This document shows, in pieces, positions 9,256-17,654 of a stretch of DNA of 64,000 bases (its first letter is position 1; every line of letters begins with the position of its first letter). The position numbers were made by a program, and so were the translations under genes. The notes beneath the pieces were generated by a model, which worked only from the letters and a program-made list of their open reading frames with translations, ran no database searches and was not told the DNA's origin. The DNA is taken from positions 377,001-441,000 of the forward strand of contig NZ_CP129016.1 of assembly GCF_020524085.2 (NCBI RefSeq), read 5' to 3'. This DNA is from Halobacillus litoralis. Lineage in GTDB: Bacteria > Bacillota > Bacilli > Bacillales > Halobacillaceae.

Positions 9256-10761
9256 TTATGTTTTGGAAGCTTTTCCTTCAGACAAGCTTTCCGTCGTCGT
9301 TTTTGCTCCATGTTGGTTTATATCTTCAAAATAGTTAAAAATCATATCCGTATAGAGAGCCAAATCTCTTCCCCATAACTTTTCCTCCCTCAATAATGAG
9401 CGCACCTCTTCCTTCCCTTGCTTATCCTTGCTCCAAAAATCAATGAATGCTTCCAGAACGACTTGATCGTCCCGGACCTTGTATTTTTCACCATTATGGA
9501 CTCCCGTGAAATGACCCTCATGGATCGTGTGAGGTTTGTAATAATGTAGAAGGGACGCAAGCGACAAAGCAATGGATTCCGGCAGTTTCTCATCTTCCGA
9601 GATTAATGGAAACACCCGGCTTTTCAGTTTTTGTACGGCATTTTGACCTAAGTCAGAGAGTCTGTGTTTCACAAAAGGATTTTGAAAGCGCTCGATGACA
9701 GAGTCTGCGAATTGACTTTTTTCTGTATCATCGAAAGATAGTCGTGGCAGTAGATCTTTATAAAGAACGTGGCGTACATAAGTGGAAACAACGTTATCCG
9801 CCATCACTTCTTTCACAGTTCGAAGTCCGGACATAAACCCTACAGAGAAAAGCAACGTATGAGGCGCATTCAACAGGCCGACCTTCAAATCACGATAGGG
9901 CTTTACCTCTGCCCATTTCACTTGAAGTCCTGCCTTTTGAAACGGAAGCTTATGCTCTAAAGGTAATTCTGACTCGATGACAAAAAGATGAAACGGTTCT
10001 CCTACCGTCATCAGCACATCCTCATACCCGAGCTTCTTCTGCCACTGTTCTACGCTTTCTCCTGGGTACCCAGGGACAATCCGGTCCACTAGTGTGTCGC
10101 AGAAAACATTGTGATCATCCACCCATTTCAAAAAGGATGTTGGTAAACTCCATTCCTTAGCTAGCCGAACAACGATGGATTTCAAAAGTTTTCCATTGTC
10201 TTCTACTAGCTCACATGGGATAATCTTAAAACCTGATTGAGGATCCCCTTTTGTATGAATGAAACGGCGGTACATGAGAGCGGCCAACTTCCCCGGAAAG
10301 GAAAGCGGGGATTCTTTCTCCGGATACTCCTCCTGCATGTACACAAGTCCAGCTTCCGTTGTATTGGAAAAAATAAATTCAATGGAATCTTGTTCTGCAA
10401 GCGCAAGAAGAGACTCCCAAGCGTCATAGGGATTGATACTCCGGGCAATTGTTGAGTTCACTTCTACGTGCTGGACTTCTTCCCCGTCTTCCATCCCCTG
10501 AATAATCGTTGTGTACAGGTGATCTTGCTTTTCAAGCTTTGGTACAACTTTTCCATGAGGTGTCGGCTGAATGGCCACCGTCCTTCCTTTAAATAATTGC
10601 TGTCGGTTCATCCGCTCAAGCATCCAATTCAAATAACCACGAAGAAAATTCCCCTCGCCGAACTGAATAGCGCGAATCGGAAGTTCTTTATTAATCATTG
10701 ATTTGTTAGAGTCATCTATCGTCGGTAAATGGGCTGCTGTCTCTCGATTCAACCGTTCCAT
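9256..10761 (-). CDS. uxaB: Tagaturonate reductase (altronate oxidoreductase)
   Basis: NAD-dependent mannitol/altronate dehydrogenase-family enzyme of 501 residues, reducing tagaturonate to altronate. The N-terminal FGEGNFLRGYLNWMLERMN block is the nucleotide-binding signature. DRIVPGYPGE and the KVGLLNAPHTLLFSVGF block contain the catalytic Lys and His/Asn pattern of the polyol dehydrogenase superfamily. It is the first gene of the operon. Its AAGGAG site is about 12 bases before the ATG, slightly long. The gene ends 16 bases before uxaC. Expression is probably controlled by the two operators directly upstream. Confidence 0.93.
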   Translation of the reverse strand: MERLNRETAAHLPTIDDSNKSMINKELPIRAIQFGEGNFLRGYLNWMLERMNRQQLFKGRTVAIQPTPHGKVVPKLEKQDHLYTTIIQGMEDGEEVQHVEVNSTIARSINPYDAWESLLALAEQDSIEFIFSNTTEAGLVYMQEEYPEKESPLSFPGKLAALMYRRFIHTKGDPQSGFKIIPCELVEDNGKLLKSIVVRLAKEWSLPTSFLKWVDDHNVFCDTLVDRIVPGYPGESVEQWQKKLGYEDVLMTVGEPFHLFVIESELPLEHKLPFQKAGLQVKWAEVKPYRDLKVGLLNAPHTLLFSVGFMSGLRTVKEVMADNVVSTYVRHVLYKDLLPRLSFDDTEKSQFADSVIERFQNPFVKHRLSDLGQNAVQKLKSRVFPLISEDEKLPESIALSLASLLHYYKPHTIHEGHFTGVHNGEKYKVRDDQVVLEAFIDFWSKDKQGKEEVRSLLREEKLWGRDLALYTDMIFNYFEDINQHGAKTTTESLSEGKASKT

Positions 10762-10786
10762 GAGTCAGACCACACTCCTTATATCA

Positions 10787-10810
10787 CAAAATAACAACGT
10801 TGTTATTTTG
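10787..10810. promoter_or_regulatory. LacI-family-type operator, proximal copy
   Basis: Perfect 24-bp palindrome with a central CG and core TAACAACGTTGTTA (10792-10805). It lies in the untranslated leader of the uxaB operon. A central CG in an even palindrome is typical of LacI-family sites, and Bacillus uronate regulators (ExuR, KdgR) belong to that family. The regulator itself is not in this window. Confidence 0.85.
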
Positions 10811-10850
10811 GGGTAAAAAAATATTCCATAGGGGGGGAATAAGGGAATGT

Positions 10851-10864
10851 TAACAACGTTGTTA
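10851..10864. promoter_or_regulatory. LacI-family-type operator, distal copy
   Basis: Second copy of the 14-bp core TAACAACGTTGTTA, centred 59 bp from the proximal copy. It falls just after the -10 box, about where transcription should begin, so a bound repressor would block initiation. The pair could also bind one tetramer by looping; that part is inference. Confidence 0.85.
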
Positions 10865-10870
10865 CTTACT

Positions 10871-10899
10871 AGTTTATGGATGGTCCTTAACTTTGTCAA
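10871..10899 (-). promoter_or_regulatory. Sigma-A-type promoter of the uxaB operon
   Basis: On the minus strand TTGACA (10894-10899) is followed after 17 bases by TAAACT (10871-10876). The -35 box is perfect and the spacing optimal. Both operators lie downstream of it. Confidence 0.75.
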
Positions 10900-10952
10900 T
10901 GGTTAACCCGTATTATATTCTGAAAATTATGTCGTTTCGGTCTATAAAGATA

Positions 10953-10987
10953 ACCGGGTGAAAATATAGTTCAAGATTTCACCCGGT
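10953..10987 (-). terminator. Stem-loop terminator after the PBP gene
   Basis: An 11-bp perfect stem (ACCGGGTGAAA / TTTCACCCGGT) with a 13-base loop lies 8 bases past the stop of the penicillin-binding protein gene. The following T tract is weak. Confidence 0.6.
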
Positions 10988-10994
10988 ATCTGCT

Positions 10995-12989
10995 TTATCT
11001 TAAGGTTTGAAAAACATTCTTCACTTTCGGTACAACATAATGACTTCCACCTTCAGCATCTTCAATCATCATCGAAACCATAAGATCCTGACTTTCCGTA
11101 TCCCAGGCAATGAACCATCCATTTTCCTGACCATCCTCATCCTGGGATTGTTTTAATTCAGCTGTTCCCGTTTTACCAGCAAGACTCAATCCTTTCACAA
11201 CCGGCTCATGACCTGTCCCTGCTGGATCCTCGACAACAGCTTTCAAATCTTCCCGTATGATTGAAGCCGTATCCTCACTCATCACGTTCTCATGCCAGAC
11301 CTGACTCTCTTCTCCAGAAGAGACCAACTTTGGTTTCATAATGTCCCCATCGGTCACGAAAGGCGTATAAGTAAGCGCTAAGTGAAGACTGCTCATTTGA
11401 ATTTCTCCTTGTCCAAAACCCGTGTCTCCAAGTAACGCGTCCCGTTCGAATGCTTCTCCATTCAACAACTGAGAATTTTCAATTGGAAAAGTCAACGGAA
11501 GATCTTCACCAAAGCCGAATTCTCGGGCTTCCTGAAGGAAGGTTTCCCCACCAATTTCGAGGATCTTGCGGGCAAAATAAATATTATCTGAACGCACAAG
11601 CGCGTCTCTTAAATTCACTTGTTCATCTTCGGCTGCCCCTGGCACTCTTGTCACTGTGTATCCGTTCTGCTCAAACGTCGTTCCTTTAATGGAGAGTTCT
11701 TCCTCTGGTGTAATGACCCCTTGTTCCAGACCTATAGATGCTGTGATCGGCTTGAATGTCGATCCGGGAGAATAGGTGCGGTTGAATTTGTTCAAGGTCG
11801 ACTTTTCGTCGCGACCTAGCACAATCGCATTTGGATCATAAGCAGGAGCACTGACAAGAGCAAGGACATCACCTGTCATCGGGTTTACAGCAGAAGCTGC
11901 CCCTGATTCTCCTGACAATTGTGCATGAAGGGATTCCTGCACTTCCGATGATATCGTCAGGTTAAAATCTTCTCCATCCTTCGCCGCTGTTTCAGCTAAG
12001 ACCTCTTTCGTTTCTTCCGCGTCTGTCTGTATGACGACTTTTCCACCTTCCTCGCCTCTCAATTGATCTTCAAGAACACTCTCAAGTCCTGTCTTTCCAA
12101 GTTGATCTGCAGCTGTATAGCCTTCACTTTCCAACTCTTCAAGTTCGTCTGCTTGAATCGGCCCTATATATCCAATTAAGTGAGCAGCAGCTTCTCCCAA
12201 AGGATAGCTCCTTGCTTCTTGATCAGCTTGGAATGTGACTCCACGGGGCAGGTCATCATCCTTAAGTGCCTCGATCGTCTCTTCATCATTTTCAGCTACA
12301 GCTCCCACAGGTACGAATGTATCTGCCGTAACCCAGGATTGATTCAACTGCTGATCGATGTCCTCTACGGTTGTATCCATAATCTCAGCGACCGCTTTTT
12401 TCAGCGTCTCTGTTTCCTCTTCCGTGTGCTCTTCCATCCAACCCGGTACGAGACCAACCTCAAGAACACCTCCATTTACAGCCAGCGGACTTCCATTTGC
12501 ATCAAAAATCTCACCACGTTCCGGATCCAATGTCCATGCTCTTACCTCGTCTCCGTCTTCCATTTGAGGAAAGATCATCGAAGAATTCCACTGCACTGCC
12601 CATCGGTCACTCTCCTCTCCTTCTTCATAGACGAGCGTGGCCGCGTGAGAAAATTCAATCGATCCTCCCAACGAATCCAACGCCCCTTCAAATTCAAAGG
12701 AAGGTGTATCTCCTGTTTCATACTCCTGTTCTTCATCTGGAAGTTCGTATGTAAGCGAGAGGTTTGCCATGTCAATTCCTTCATAAATCGTTGTATATCG
12801 ACTGACAAATTCCTCTTTATTCAAGAGTTGCTTGGAATTCTCACTGAGAGCTTCATACATGTTCCCATATTCTCCATTCTCCCAACTCTCCATATAGGAT
12901 TGGAAAGCCTCTCCCGGCTTCGGCTGTTCCGAGCAGGATACTAGTAAAATTAACCCAATTCCAACAATTATGAACCGCCACCACTTCAT
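10995..12989 (-). CDS. pbpC: Penicillin-binding protein 3-like transpeptidase (class B, MecA-like N-terminus)
   Basis: Cell-wall transpeptidase of 664 residues. The first 20 residues form a lipoprotein-like signal ending LILLVSC. An NTF2-like MecA N-terminal domain follows (about 25-150), then the dimerisation domain and the transpeptidase domain. The active-site motifs are visible: SxxK as STFK near residue 410, SDN near 466, and KTG in AGKTGTAEL near 601. Length and order match B. subtilis PBP3 (PbpC) and staphylococcal PBP2a. These proteins often have low beta-lactam affinity, but nothing here measures that. It appears monocistronic, with a GGGGAGAGG site before the ATG and a stem-loop after the stop. 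Confidence 0.9.
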   Translation of the reverse strand: MKWWRFIIVGIGLILLVSCSEQPKPGEAFQSYMESWENGEYGNMYEALSENSKQLLNKEEFVSRYTTIYEGIDMANLSLTYELPDEEQEYETGDTPSFEFEGALDSLGGSIEFSHAATLVYEEGEESDRWAVQWNSSMIFPQMEDGDEVRAWTLDPERGEIFDANGSPLAVNGGVLEVGLVPGWMEEHTEEETETLKKAVAEIMDTTVEDIDQQLNQSWVTADTFVPVGAVAENDEETIEALKDDDLPRGVTFQADQEARSYPLGEAAAHLIGYIGPIQADELEELESEGYTAADQLGKTGLESVLEDQLRGEEGGKVVIQTDAEETKEVLAETAAKDGEDFNLTISSEVQESLHAQLSGESGAASAVNPMTGDVLALVSAPAYDPNAIVLGRDEKSTLNKFNRTYSPGSTFKPITASIGLEQGVITPEEELSIKGTTFEQNGYTVTRVPGAAEDEQVNLRDALVRSDNIYFARKILEIGGETFLQEAREFGFGEDLPLTFPIENSQLLNGEAFERDALLGDTGFGQGEIQMSSLHLALTYTPFVTDGDIMKPKLVSSGEESQVWHENVMSEDTASIIREDLKAVVEDPAGTGHEPVVKGLSLAGKTGTAELKQSQDEDGQENGWFIAWDTESQDLMVSMMIEDAEGGSHYVVPKVKNVFQTLR

Positions 12990-13090
12990 ATTTACCTCTC
13001 CCCTTTACATATATAGACAAAAATAACCTATTTTCATCATAGTACACTCCGGACTAAATGAACAGAAAGCCACATCCCATATAAAAACCC

Positions 13091-13112
13091 CTCTTCATAG
13101 AATTATGAAGAG
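13091..13112 (-). terminator. Stem-loop after the BCCT gene
   Basis: A 9-bp perfect stem (CTCTTCATA / TATGAAGAG) with a 4-base loop, ten bases past the BCCT stop. On the minus strand it is followed by GGGGTTTTTAT, a short T tract. Confidence 0.6.
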
Positions 13113-13121
13113 AGGTACGGT

Positions 13122-14651
13122 TTATCTTATATTATTGCTCCATGCACAATCTTCATCAATCATCCGCTTCGCAGCGTAAATGAGGATGAATTGAATAATG
13201 ATGACAGGTAGACCCATTAACCCTGAAATGACTTCCAGCGGTGCCAATCCACCGATCCTCATCAGAACAAGGGCAAACCCAGTAATAATGGCAGCGATGA
13301 TAATTCTTAATAGCTTCGGTGGTTCAAACTTACTCATGTCCCTTGTACTTGTGTAGGCGGCTACGGTATACGTGGTCGAATCTAGTGTTGTCGTCAGGAA
13401 AATGAGAGCGACAATCATAAAAATAATGATAGCCACTTCACCGAATGGAAGAGTAGAAAGAATATCCGGAATCGCAGCCATTCGGTCATTTTCTTTAACT
13501 AGATTCAAAACGGAAAGATCCCCAGAAAGGTAGCGATGGACACCAAGTCCACCGAGCACCCCTGTCGCTATCCAGGAAATCAGTGTTGGCGCGAGCAAGT
13601 ATGTCAAAATCATTTCCTTGATTGTACGCCCTCTGGAGATCTTTGCAGCAAACACACTGTGCAGCATCGCCCAAGTCGCACTGTACGCGTACCAGAAAAC
13701 GGTATTACTCTGAATATGCGATGCTTCTCCCTGGTGAACAGAGTCTGTATTCAGCGACATATTCAAATAATTGGATAATAAGAACGATACGCTGTCCGAG
13801 AAATAATTGAGAATGAACACACCAGGTCCGCCAATTAAAATAAACACAGCAAAGAAACCTGCAATATACATGTTCCACGTACTCAATCTCTTGATTCCCC
13901 TCTCGATGCCGAGATAGGCACTTAACGAGAATAAAAGCACCCAAATAATTGTAACGGTAATCGTCAGGGTGAAGTTCACTTCAATTCCGAACAAGTGAGA
14001 TAAATTCTGTGTAATAATCGGTGCTCCAAGACCTAACGTTACAGATGCACCTGCAAGAATACTGATTAAAAACAAAACATCCAGCATTCGGCCTCCGATG
14101 CCATCTGTAAACTTATCTCCGAACAGCACCCGGCACGCTTCTGAAATTCTCATTAACGGTCGCTTGCGGACATGAAGAATGTACCCCATGGCAGGTGCGA
14201 TCATGACAAAAATGGCGAATACTTGGAAGCCCCATAAAAACATACTGTAAGCATTTCCCCACAGCAATGCTTCGGCGGAACCTGCTTCAACCCCGGCAGG
14301 TGGATCGTTAGCTACAGAAGTCCATTGCAGCATCCCTGTCCGCATGATGGTCGAACCGACGCCCATCGCAATTAAAATGGAGGCATATTCAAATAGTGTA
14401 AAACGGGGCTTTTCTTTGGGATCACCTAGAACCACCTGTCCATATTTAGAAAAAGATAAATACAACCCGGCTGCCACTAAAATGACACCATACCAAAGAT
14501 AACCCCAACTGAAGTTATTCACGATAGAATCAAAAATGGCATTCAGCAGTTCCAGTGATTCTGCCTCATACAAGGCAAATGGAATGCTGATGCCAATCAT
14601 TATGATTAATGATGGAACAAAAATTTTATAGTCGATCAACTTCTTTCTCAT
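13122..14651 (-). CDS. BCCT-family transporter with atypical signature
   Basis: Integral membrane protein of 509 residues with about 12 predicted membrane spans. It fits the betaine/carnitine/choline transporter family: DPKEKPRF near residue 80, PPAGVEAGS, and the diagnostic KISRGRTIKEMI loop after helix 8. In characterised members that loop is preceded by a Trp-rich segment (WAWWISW-like) that forms the aromatic box for quaternary amines. Here the segment reads FWYAYSATWAMLHSVFAAK, so most of those Trp residues are missing. The substrate may therefore not be glycine betaine. A compatible-solute role would suit a halophile but is not shown. The next gene upstream starts 110 bases away and may be co-transcribed. 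Confidence 0.85.
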   Translation of the reverse strand: MRKKLIDYKIFVPSLIIMIGISIPFALYEAESLELLNAIFDSIVNNFSWGYLWYGVILVAAGLYLSFSKYGQVVLGDPKEKPRFTLFEYASILIAMGVGSTIMRTGMLQWTSVANDPPAGVEAGSAEALLWGNAYSMFLWGFQVFAIFVMIAPAMGYILHVRKRPLMRISEACRVLFGDKFTDGIGGRMLDVLFLISILAGASVTLGLGAPIITQNLSHLFGIEVNFTLTITVTIIWVLLFSLSAYLGIERGIKRLSTWNMYIAGFFAVFILIGGPGVFILNYFSDSVSFLLSNYLNMSLNTDSVHQGEASHIQSNTVFWYAYSATWAMLHSVFAAKISRGRTIKEMILTYLLAPTLISWIATGVLGGLGVHRYLSGDLSVLNLVKENDRMAAIPDILSTLPFGEVAIIIFMIVALIFLTTTLDSTTYTVAAYTSTRDMSKFEPPKLLRIIIAAIITGFALVLMRIGGLAPLEVISGLMGLPVIIIQFILIYAAKRMIDEDCAWSNNIR

Positions 14652-14760
14652 CCAATCCTCCTAAGTTATGTAAGATTCTCCTCCCTTTCTACCCGCTGGA
14701 GCCTTATCCATAACTTAAAAGAAACAATTTTCATATCATCATTTGGATGATGATTTTCTT

Positions 14761-15984
14761 CTATTTCACTCTCTTCAATTCTTGAGCGTTCTCCACACCT
14801 TGACCATCTTCTTGTTCCTCATCTTCCTCCTTCTTTATCTGCTCATAACGCTGGCGCTGACGGTATCCATAAGTGGAAGAAAGAACCACCTCTTCTTTTT
14901 CAAGTACAGAACCGAGTGCTCCAATAATCGTAGAAACACTCGTTGCGGTCCAGGCGATATAAAAGTAATTGACGTACCCTGCGTCACCCGTTAACTGTGA
15001 CTTCAACATACCCATTGGAATGAAGGCAACCACCGCAAGAGAAAAGATAAAGAACAGAAGCATATAATACAAACTGACAGAAACCAAAAGTGTCAATACT
15101 GTAACCCCGTTATACAGCTTTCGTAAATAGGGTGCTCTCTTGTCGTTCGGTTTTTCCCATAGTTTATGAGCAATGATGATCCACCCGACCATCGCCACTA
15201 TGGATACAACCGAAAGCATGAACATGCGCCATATGCCGTAATTGTTGCTCAGATTCCATAATGTCGGGAACACCAGGGCATAAGCACCTGTCGTAAAAGC
15301 AAAAACGATAACTTTCAGGAAAGCCGGAAACATGGCCCATGGACGATTGGCACGAACCATACCAGTCAACAGCCGCAAAGCGCCACTGATCCGAGACTTC
15401 ACAGTGAACCGGACATCGATGTTTGAATCCTCTTCGTGAGGGGTTTCTCTCTGGATCGGTGAGAGCCATTCTAACCCCCTTTTCCCCATCAGTCTTGTTG
15501 AGCTTTTATTTCTCAATTCTTCATGCTGGTCATCATCTTTCGACTGAATTCTATGTTCTGCCTGCTCGCGTTCTTTGTCAGAACTGCCATAATAGATTTC
15601 ATTCACAAGTTGTAAAATAGACTCTCTGACTCTTTTAATCATAGGAGTTGATCCAAGACCCGGCAGACTAATCAAAGCAACATGTCCATCTTCATACGCT
15701 TCCGCTACAACCGGAAATTTCCCTTTGAATAATGGTAGGTCAGTCAGACATACAGCAAAGTCCCAGTTTTTCTTTTTACTTCTGTCCATCGTCGCTTCCA
15801 GAACATCCTCTGAGTTTTCCGTAACTCCTGTAAGCGCATCGACCGTATATTCCACTTCCCAGTTGTAATTGTCTTCCACATAATAGCTGAGGAGCTCAGG
15901 AAGTTCTTTTACCAAAGCCTCTCCTAATTCTTTAGGATATCCTGGCGCTGTAATTAACCCCAGTCGTTTTTCTTCTCGTCCCAT
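14761..15984 (-). CDS. Uncharacterised membrane protein with soluble N-terminal domain
   Basis: Protein of 407 residues. The N-terminal third (about 1-135) looks like a soluble alpha/beta domain beginning GLITAPGYPKELGEAL and including WDFAVCLTDLPLF and VALISLPGLGS. A charged linker follows (about 140-195), then four or five hydrophobic segments (about 220-365), and a highly acidic tail. Similar Bacillus proteins have, as I recall, been labelled methylenetetrahydrofolate dehydrogenase; I see no folate-dehydrogenase motif and do not accept that name. It precedes the BCCT gene on the same strand with a 109-base gap. A GGAGGG site lies just before the ATG. Function unknown. Confidence 0.8.
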   Translation of the reverse strand: MGREEKRLGLITAPGYPKELGEALVKELPELLSYYVEDNYNWEVEYTVDALTGVTENSEDVLEATMDRSKKKNWDFAVCLTDLPLFKGKFPVVAEAYEDGHVALISLPGLGSTPMIKRVRESILQLVNEIYYGSSDKEREQAEHRIQSKDDDQHEELRNKSSTRLMGKRGLEWLSPIQRETPHEEDSNIDVRFTVKSRISGALRLLTGMVRANRPWAMFPAFLKVIVFAFTTGAYALVFPTLWNLSNNYGIWRMFMLSVVSIVAMVGWIIIAHKLWEKPNDKRAPYLRKLYNGVTVLTLLVSVSLYYMLLFFIFSLAVVAFIPMGMLKSQLTGDAGYVNYFYIAWTATSVSTIIGALGSVLEKEEVVLSSTYGYRQRQRYEQIKKEEDEEQEDGQGVENAQELKRVK

Positions 15985-16083
15985 AGCCTTCCCTCCAAAT
16001 CCCTACAAAAACGATTTTTTAAAAATATATAACCGTAATAAAAGATTTTAAACGGAAAAACATGACACGATCCATGAAAACAT

Positions 16084-16125
16084 AAATAACCTACAGCCCT
16101 TATCAATTGGGGCTGTAGGTTATTT
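16084..16125. terminator. Bidirectional stem-loop terminator
   Basis: Sixteen-bp perfect stem (AAATAACCTACAGCCC and its complement) with a 10-base loop between two minus-strand genes. It probably ends transcription of the VOC/ZIP pair, although it lies 110 bases after the VOC stop. Confidence 0.65.
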
Positions 16126-16234
16126 GTGTTCCTACATAGTAAAAAAGATCTCTATTACTCGCCGAATTGTTGTATTTGTTCGAGGAGGCTTGTAAGCTTG
16201 TTGGATTCATGTACTTCTTATATGAAGCCATCCA

Positions 16235-16606
16235 CTATTTGTTAAACTCAATAATATTTCCATCTGGGTCACTGATGTAAACCTGGTGCCATTCGGTTTT
16301 GTTCTCAGGCTTGTTCAGCATTTCCACACCATGTTCATCCAAGCGGTGAATGAAAGCCTCCATATCCTTCACCCTTACTGCAAAATGTCCATCCCGGGAA
16401 TCAATTTCTGTTGTTCCACGGAAAGTTCGTCCTTCCTTATGTACAATAAGATGAATCTGTGTGGATCCAACCTGATACCATGCACCAGGAAAACCAAAAT
16501 CAGGGCGATCCGGACTCTCTTCAAACCCTAATACATTTCCATAAAAGTGCTTCGCTTTTTCGATATCCGATACTAATAAGGACACGTGGTGAATACCTTC
16601 GTACAT
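16235..16606 (-). CDS. VOC-superfamily protein (glyoxalase/dioxygenase fold)
   Basis: Small protein of 123 residues made of two beta-alpha-beta-beta-beta units: IHHVSLLVSDIEKAKHFYGN at the start, then DGHFAVRVKDMEAF and DPDGNIIEFNK at the end. The His in HHVSL, the His in QIHLIV, the His in DGHFAV and the Glu in IIEF are the usual metal-ligand positions. The reaction cannot be read from the sequence. The frame is open further upstream, but the ATG at 16606 has an AAGGAG site at the right distance. It lies 56 bases after the ZIP transporter gene. Confidence 0.85.
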   Translation of the reverse strand: MYEGIHHVSLLVSDIEKAKHFYGNVLGFEESPDRPDFGFPGAWYQVGSTQIHLIVHKEGRTFRGTTEIDSRDGHFAVRVKDMEAFIHRLDEHGVEMLNKPENKTEWHQVYISDPDGNIIEFNK

Positions 16607-16662
16607 CTCTCTTCCACTCCTTTTTCCTTTTCTATCAGTGTAATCGAAATGAAGACGAGTAG

Positions 16663-17394
16663 CTACCTGAACCACTCCACCACACCGATCATACTGAGAA
16701 GCCCCAGCAAGAAGGAAAAAGTAGCGAGCCTTTCATATCCATGACCATGTGTTTCCGGTATCAATTCTTTATATACAATGAATAACATCGCTCCAGCAGC
16801 AAATGCGAGACCGTATGGAACGAGAAACAAAGCGATATGAACCATAAAAAAACCAAAAACACTAGCTAAACATTCAATGGCTCCTGTTAAAAAGGCCATC
16901 GCCACCCCTAACCATTTGCGCACGCCCTGATTTAACAAAAACAAGGCGACAAGAAAGCCTTCCGGAGCATTCTGCAAGCCCATTGATAAGGCGACGACCA
17001 GGCCAAGATTTTCAACTTCACTCGCCAAACTTGCTCCAACAGACAGACCTTCCGGAATATTATGCAAAGTCATAGCCGCAACGAACATAAGCCCCTGCTG
17101 AGGCAGTTTCACATCACTTCGTTCATGATCAAGGTCGATGTGAGGAATAATGTATTCCAATACGTTCAATAACAAGGCACCCACAAGAACTCCAAGACAG
17201 AGCACATACAAATTGGTTAACTTGAGCGAAGCAGGAATCAATCCGTAAGTCGAAGCTGCAACCATAATCCCCGCTGTATAAGCAAGGATGCTATCCATGC
17301 GCCTGTGTGAAATGCCACGTATGAATAGTACAGGGAGAGCTCCGACACTTGTGGCAAACGCCGACATCACCATTACCCATAAACTCCACTCCAT
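16663..17394 (-). CDS. ZIP-family divalent metal transporter
   Basis: Membrane protein of 243 residues with about eight predicted helices. The helix-4 signature HNIPEGLSVGASL and the helix-5 motif GLQNAPEGF supply the metal-binding His, Asn and Glu residues of ZIP transporters. It resembles ZupT/GufA-type proteins that take up zinc or other divalent metals. The specific metal is not evident. The ATG has a GGGGGGG run upstream as ribosome site. Confidence 0.88.
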   Translation of the reverse strand: MEWSLWVMVMSAFATSVGALPVLFIRGISHRRMDSILAYTAGIMVAASTYGLIPASLKLTNLYVLCLGVLVGALLLNVLEYIIPHIDLDHERSDVKLPQQGLMFVAAMTLHNIPEGLSVGASLASEVENLGLVVALSMGLQNAPEGFLVALFLLNQGVRKWLGVAMAFLTGAIECLASVFGFFMVHIALFLVPYGLAFAAGAMLFIVYKELIPETHGHGYERLATFSFLLGLLSMIGVVEWFR

Positions 17395-17574
17395 AGCATC
17401 CCCCCCCTGTTATGGACAAAGCTTTTTTTCTACCCTATGACCAAGCCCCCCGAATTAGACTCCCCCTAAGCGTGCAGTTCGAAATTTTCACAACGTTCAT
17501 CTCATAGTTTTAGAGAGAAAGCACCTATTTTTACAGCCTATCGTCACTCGTCCATTCACCTTCGTTAATAGAGA

Positions 17575-17583
17575 CATATAGTA
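17575..17583 (+). promoter_or_regulatory. Possible sigma-K-type -10 element
   Basis: CATATAGTA fits the sigma-K -10 pattern (CATAnnnTA) 72 bases before the csxC-like start. An AC dinucleotide occurs 15 bases upstream, one short of the usual spacing. The rest of the 260-base gap after the ZIP gene shows nothing I can name. Confidence 0.35.
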
Positions 17584-17654
17584 TTAATGAGTCAAAAGGA
17601 ACTTGTCTGAAAGAAAGATAGACTTTTGACAAAAAAATAGAAGGAGTGAACAAT

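Noticed and set aside
12180..12944. 254-codon plus-strand frame
   Set aside because: Antisense to the penicillin-binding protein gene, no ribosome site, unlikely composition.
16126..16234. Possible small gene after the VOC gene
   Set aside because: Short frames here have early stops and no ribosome site; a KLTSLLEQIQQFGE-like fragment has a stop only a few codons upstream.
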